Positions 8,301 to 10,738 of a DNA stretch of 10,738 nucleotides are shown here, piece after piece. This stretch comes from Vairimorpha apis BRL 01 (lineage: Eukaryota; Microsporidia; Nosematidae). The translations under genes were made by a program, and so were the position numbers. The notes beneath the pieces were generated by a model that was not told where the DNA came from, made no database searches, and saw nothing but the letters and a program-made list of their open reading frames with translations. Position 1 is the first letter of the stretch. Each line of letters starts with the position of its first letter. The stretch spans positions 65,624 to 76,361 of the forward strand of contig KE647188.1 in assembly GCA_000447185.1 (NCBI GenBank). Direction: 5' to 3'.

Positions 8301-8403
8301 TAAGATTGATTGTGAGGAAGATGAAATTGAGTATGTTAGAGCACTAATAGGGTGTATTAGTGAGATAGAAGTAGGTGAATGTATTGAAGTTATAGGGAAA
8401 TAA
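3966..8403 (+). CDS. Valyl-tRNA synthetase with six low-complexity insertions and two apparent -1 shifts
   Basis: This class I synthetase charges tRNA-Val in the cytosol. Conserved blocks in order are: the N-terminal YDPVPVESKWMDYW; PPPNITGSLHIGHAL with the HIGH box at 4577-4588; PGTDHAGIATQ (4661-4693); the editing-domain block GTTRPETILGDTA (5384-5422); DTWFSSGLW (6545-6571); KMSKS at 6767-6781; YPNGIPPCGADALRF (7127-7171); CNKIWNASKF (about 7247-7276); the anticodon-binding region around YDYCDIYIEVVK; and a C-terminal tail ending IEVIGK at 8400. The central frame is open from before 4076 to 8179. The ATG at 3966, backed by the promoter motif, reads MNKSEKKQKN and then stops. The family-like continuation LEKFLQKKL lies in the -1 frame from 3995. 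At the other end the frame stops at 8177-8179, while the tail TLIDCKFPSIIKITP continues in the -1 frame from 8173. With both shifts the product is 1479 residues. Six insertions total about 670 residues, leaving a core of about 800. Function is very likely intact; whether the shifts are real is open. Confidence 0.93.
3979..3998 (+). other. N-terminal -1 frameshift site of the synthetase (A AAA AAC then TAG)
   Basis: In the frame of the ATG at 3966 the codons are CAA AAA AAC TAG (3987-3998). A AAA AAC (3989-3995) is a canonical in-frame slippery heptamer and the stop follows it at once. A -1 slip, or one extra A in the A7 or the preceding A8 run, leads to CTA GAA AAA and into the synthetase frame. 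Homopolymer undercalling gives the same picture. Confidence 0.7.
4139..4528 (+). repeat. Synthetase insertion 1, between N-terminus and HIGH box
   Basis: About 130 residues separate the block WIRHNLFSPCYKK from TFTICMPPPN, where the family normally has a short linker. The left part repeats NEDKVDGKYNSE-like units in codons with G and no C. The right part is NNNLNNNLINTN in codons with C and little G. There are no stops and the length is a multiple of three, so it is probably translated. Confidence 0.8.
5072..5365 (+). repeat. Synthetase insertion 2, in the editing (CP1) domain
   Basis: About 98 residues rich in Gly, Asn, Ser and Asp lie between the block YEFGKIYVFKYP and LIVGTTRPETILGDTA, which are nearly adjacent in other valyl-tRNA synthetases. 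The insertion begins GT-rich and ends in an AATAAT run coding poly-Asn. It would sit as a surface loop near the editing pocket. Confidence 0.8.
6047..6487 (+). repeat. Synthetase insertion 3, Val-Asp-Gly-Cys-rich, with 45-nt units
   Basis: About 147 residues lie between WYVGRCKRDVVMSYIN and IYNKIEKHFIQDTDVLDTWF. The left half is extremely G-biased: 6001-6240 has about 86 G and 2 C. A 45-nt unit coding VDGSMKCVDENCNSS starts near 6104 and is repeated 45 nt downstream as VDGSMKCVGENCKNG, then decays to VDEIGKNG. The many Cys residues are unusual for a low-complexity loop. The right half is Asn/Thr/Ile in C-bearing codons. Confidence 0.8.
6824..7111 (+). repeat. Synthetase insertion 4, just after the KMSKS loop
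   Basis: About 96 residues follow NVIDPLYLIDG and precede ILLQDYPNGIPPCGADALRF. Repeats include NMNEEIRIG/NMNEKIRIG in tandem (27-nt unit). VNEKIKMSND occurs near 6922 and again near 7051, an offset of 129 nt or 43 codons. All repeat offsets are multiples of three. Confidence 0.8.
7301..7660 (+). repeat. Synthetase insertion 5, with a near-identical 64-nt duplication
   Basis: About 120 residues separate the NASKFVDNCIKGF helix from ILINWIINKRNKM in the anticodon-binding domain. A 64-nt segment at 7319-7382 recurs at 7436-7499 with 2 mismatches; both code NGISYNENNN then IDNIINSKD, an offset of 39 codons. A tandem 33-nt unit coding INSKDTNNDN follows, then repeats of KNISIDN. This is recent, frame-preserving expansion. 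Confidence 0.82.
7922..8172 (+). repeat. Synthetase insertion 6, before the C-terminal tail
   Basis: About 83 residues rich in Asn, Ser, Gly and Thr (NGNSGKTNING, NYNGNSGKRDS, then INTININNTNSTNNNTN) separate FISEEIYSKY from the tail TLIDCKFPSIIKITP. It ends in the A7 run where the frame shifts. It follows the same order, G-rich codons first and A/C-rich codons last. Confidence 0.75.
8165..8179 (+). other. C-terminal -1 frameshift site of the synthetase (A AAA AAA C)
   Basis: Codons in the main frame are ATA AAA AAA CAC TAA (8165-8179). The A AAA AAA heptamer (8167-8173) is in the correct phase for -1 slippage. From 8173 the -1 frame reads ACA CTA ATA GAT and stays open for 76 codons to the stop at 8401-8403, giving a charged, synthetase-like tail. 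One extra A in the run has the same effect. Confidence 0.7.
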
Positions 8404-9060
8404 ATTATATTTTATTATAATGATATATATATTTAAGATATATGGTTTTATAAAATGATATATATATTAATTATATTTTGTATAATATATGTTATGTAAA
8501 TATATAGAATATTATGTATTTTTGTATAATTATAATGATATACAATTTTGTATTATTTTAATGATATTCAATTTTAATGATATTATTTTATAAAAAAATA
8601 TATTAAATATTATCTATTTTATAATATTTTTGTATTTAGATGTATTTTAAAATAATATATAATTTAATAATATCATGTATTTTATAGGAGGATCTTTTGT
8701 AAATTAAATTAATGTAGTTTATATATAGAAATATATTGTAAAAATTTATACTATATTTATATATATATAGATATATATTATAATAATATATATTTATTAT
8801 TTATATGGTACAATATTATTATTCTTATAATATATATAATATAATAATAGTATTAATAATATATATATATTAAACAATAATATTATTCTTATAGTATATA
8901 TAATATATAATTATTATTCTTATAACATATATAATATAATAATAGTATATATATTAAACAATATTATTCTTATAATATATATATAACAATATTATTCTTA
9001 TGGTATAAATTTAATTCTTTTGATGTACATTAATATATATATGCTTACTTCTTTCAATAC
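8404..9060. other. AT-rich intergenic spacer, C-poor part
   Basis: No gene is visible. The 3' flank of the synthetase is C-free on the plus strand from 8345 to 8542, with G present, then becomes almost pure AT with ATATAT tracts (8740-9000). TATAGGAGGATC near 8683 is the only GC-rich spot and has no recognised role. Confidence 0.75.
8818..9001. repeat. Five direct copies of ATTATTCTTAT
   Basis: The word starts at 8818, 8882, 8913, 8963 and 8991. Most copies are followed by AATATATATAATATAATAATAG-like text, given here only in part, so the whole region is a degenerate tandem array with irregular spacing of 64, 31, 50 and 28 nt. It marks the boundary between C-poor and G-free sequence. Confidence 0.75.
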
Positions 9061-9353
9061 TAACATCTCTTAATAAAATTTATTTATAAAAAATATTTAT
9101 TCTATTATAACCACCATCATAATATAAACTCATTCTTTACATTCTACAATAATATTATTATACATTCCAATATCATGTACTTTATATTATATTACCATAT
9201 TATTATATCTTCTTATAACTATATCAACATATTCCTAAACATAATATATTCTTCTAATCCACATTTAAATAATACATTAACATATTCATAAACATAATAT
9301 AATGTTAATTATATTATTCTCTACATTCTAACATCCACAATCTATTATATTCT

Positions 9354-9677
9354 CTCCTCACATATTCTAACATTCACATTATCTTTTTATTCTTTTCCAA
9401 AATCTAACATCCAAATTCTTATCTTCACATTCTAAATCAACAATCTATTACATTCTCCCATACATTCTTATAACCATTCTCGACTCACACATTATTTCTT
9501 TATTCTTCTCCAAATTCTAACATTCACATCCTATTATATTCTATTACATTCTAACATTCTCACTTCTTCACATTCTACTCCTCACATATTCTAACATTAT
9601 TCCCTTCTTTTACATTCCACTCCTCACATATTCTAACATTATTCTTTTACATTCCACTCCTCACATATTCTAACATT
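9354..9677 (+). repeat. Four exact copies of a 21-nt pyrimidine-rich word
   Basis: A 21-nt word containing CCTCACATATTCTAACATT occurs exactly at 9354-9374, 9578-9598, 9620-9640 and 9657-9677. The last three are spaced 42 and 37 nt apart and share flanking TACATTCCACT text, forming a tandem array that ends 18 nt before the gene. Confidence 0.85.
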
Positions 9678-9680
9678 CCT

Positions 9681-9695
9681 TTATAACCCCTCAAA
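9681..9695 (+). promoter_or_regulatory. TTATAA and ACCCCTCAAA motif at the actin-related gene start
   Basis: TTATAACCCCTCAAA runs straight into the ATG at 9696, with CCCC at 9687-9690. It matches the ACCCCTTAAA word before the synthetase and fits the microsporidian CCC-type start-proximal signal. It decides the start at 9696. Confidence 0.65.
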
Positions 9696-10738
9696 ATGTA
9701 CATATCAGGCGACAACGACACAGTAATAGTAGATATAGGTACCATAACCTACAAAACAGGATACTCAAACCAAGATCTACCCTCAAGATACGGTCCAAGT
9801 AAAGGAATCCATAGATCAGTAATAAACAACATAAACGATTATTTAGACATTTTATCAAATAACATACCAAGTGATACGTCATACCTCCTTGTATCAGAGA
9901 ATACATTTGAAGATCCTAATAACAAAAAACATATTCTAGAATACGTGTTTGAGAACAATTTATGTGATAGTATAATGTTTAGTAAGAGTTGTATACTTGA
10001 TTTAATTTCTTATGGGAAAACTAGTGGAATTAATGTTTGTATAAGTGGTGGATCTGTACAAGTTTGTAGTGTTATTGATGGATATGTTGTTAAGAAAGAT
10101 AAGATTGAGAAAGGGTTGGTTGATGTTAGGAAAAATATTATAGAAAATATTGTGAGAATTAAGAGAAGTTGTTTTGATGTGGATAATGATAGTTTAGATA
10201 ATGTATATGGAAGTGGTAGTGTAGATGTGGGGAATGTTAGGAATGTAAATATGGATAATGTATATGGAAATGGTGATAATATAGATGTGGATAATAATAA
10301 CATTAATATTATTAATGATATTTTTAATAAGAATAATCTTATTTATGATATTTATAATAGTAATAATTCTATTAATGATACTTTAAATAAGAATAATCTT
10401 ATTAATGATGTTTCTAATAACAATATCTCTATTAAAAATATATCCACTAATAACACACTCAATAAAAATATACTCAATAAAAATATACTCAATAAAAATA
10501 TATACAACATATACAACCTAAAAACAACTCTACTAGAACAATCATACATAGACCTAAAAAACACTACAAACAACACAACACTACAAACTCAATTCAGAAA
10601 TACCCACTCATTCATCTACAAAATAAAAGATATCATCTCAGAAACACCACAAGATAAACAAAACATTCTTCTAAACAATATTGTTATATCAGGATACGGA
10701 TCGTATATAGACAACAAGTACATACAAGAAGGATTAGG
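9696..10738 (+). CDS. Actin-related protein, probably Arp4-like, cut by window end
   Basis: The frame is open for 347 codons to the window edge, and perhaps 50-60 C-terminal residues are missing. The N-terminus VIVDIGTITYKTGYSNQDLPSRYGPSKG (residues 10-37, both parts seen) aligns with the actin first phosphate loop and strand, where actin has DNGSG. The second loop region reads CISGGSVQVCSVIDGYVVKK (115-134), and the adenosine-site region reads NIVISGYGSYIDN (328-340), matching actin's VLSGGTTMYPG. The pattern SYLLVSENTFEDPNNKKHI (62-80), followed by FSKSCILDLISYGKTSG and DGYVVKK, is nearest to Arp4/BAF53 in my judgement. In fungi Arp4 works in the nucleus within the NuA4 and INO80-type chromatin complexes. 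The acidic residues of the nucleotide-binding loops are poorly kept, so ATP hydrolysis is doubtful. Residues about 165-275 are an Asp/Asn/Ile-rich low-complexity insertion. Actin-superfamily membership is fairly sure; the Arp4 assignment is tentative. Confidence 0.78.
   Translation, partial: MYISGDNDTVIVDIGTITYKTGYSNQDLPSRYGPSKGIHRSVINNINDYLDILSNNIPSDTSYLLVSENTFEDPNNKKHILEYVFENNLCDSIMFSKSCILDLISYGKTSGINVCISGGSVQVCSVIDGYVVKKDKIEKGLVDVRKNIIENIVRIKRSCFDVDNDSLDNVYGSGSVDVGNVRNVNMDNVYGNGDNIDVDNNNINIINDIFNKNNLIYDIYNSNNSINDTLNKNNLINDVSNNNISIKNISTNNTLNKNILNKNILNKNIYNIYNLKTTLLEQSYIDLKNTTNNTTLQTQFRNTHSFIYKIKDIISETPQDKQNILLNNIVISGYGSYIDNKYIQEGL
10190..10515 (+). repeat. Low-complexity insertion in the actin-related protein
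   Basis: About 105 residues, starting with NDSLDNVYGSGSVDVGN-like units in G-bearing codons and ending with NKNIL units in A/C-bearing codons, interrupt the actin fold between the second phosphate-loop half and the C-terminal half. It contains three NKNIL/NKNIY units from a 15-nt tandem repeat AATAAAAATATACTC (10461-10475, 10476-10490, variant 10491-10505). The G-to-C order is the same as in the synthetase insertions. Confidence 0.75.

Larger units (their letters stand above)
9061..9695 (+). promoter_or_regulatory. C-rich, almost G-free leader upstream of the actin-related gene
   Basis: By hand count this stretch has about 150 C and only 3 G on the plus strand, and C density rises toward the ATG. 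It is built from degenerate TTCTAACATTCACA and TACATTCCACTCCTCACA words. It resembles the G-free leader before the synthetase in composition and in its abrupt end at the start codon, and the sequence is unlikely to be coding. It may act as a promoter or leader, or may record a mutational process tied to promoters. Confidence 0.6.

Noticed and set aside
8683..8693. AGGAGG near 8686 as a bacterial ribosome binding site
   Set aside because: No reading frame follows it, and the neighbouring genes are eukaryotic.
8404..9060. tRNA or other RNA gene, CRISPR array or telomere repeat in the spacers
   Set aside because: No GC-bearing cloverleaf, no regular repeat-spacer structure and no short G-rich telomere unit is present. 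The direct repeats are irregular and AT-rich.
10010..10576. Two minus-strand open frames of 97 and 74 residues
   Set aside because: They are antisense to the actin-related gene and to its low-complexity insertion, with no homology visible.

Overview
The window looks like a piece of a very AT-rich microsporidian genome (an intracellular fungal-related parasite). The reasons are a fungal-type GT15 (KRE2/KTR) alpha-1,2-mannosyltransferase, no visible spliceosomal introns, a CCCC promoter-like motif close to start codons (a known microsporidian signal), and a single cytosolic-type valyl-tRNA synthetase swollen by low-complexity insertions. The species cannot be fixed from the sequence alone. No RNA gene, transposon or CRISPR array is visible.

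Layout: 1-726 is the 3' flank of a minus-strand gene, with short direct repeats. 727 to about 1698 (minus) is the GT15 O-mannosyltransferase, which lacks a clear AUG start. About 1699-3965 is a divergent spacer: its left part is C-poor on the plus strand and its right part is G-free on the plus strand, so each diverging gene has a G-depleted leader on its own coding strand. 3966-8403 (plus) is valyl-tRNA synthetase. It has all catalytic motifs, six large in-frame low-complexity insertions, and one apparent -1 frameshift at a run of seven A near each end. 8404-9695 is a spacer made of a C-poor AT-repeat part followed by a C-rich, almost G-free leader with repeated pyrimidine motifs. 9696 to the window end (plus) is an actin-related protein, probably Arp4-like, cut by the window edge and also carrying an Asn-rich insertion.

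The genes are not an operon. They are unrelated housekeeping functions: O-mannosylation of secretory proteins, tRNA charging, and a nuclear actin-related protein.

The most striking signal is a sawtooth of strand asymmetry. Plus-strand leaders are C-rich and G-free, coding blocks drift toward G-rich and C-poor, and every spacer and every intragenic low-complexity insertion resets G-rich to C-rich. The insertions inside the synthetase therefore have the same polarity as the intergenic spacers. Three apparent breaks (two in the synthetase, possibly one in the mannosyltransferase) all behave as one missing base. This may be assembly error, RNA slippage or programmed frameshifting.
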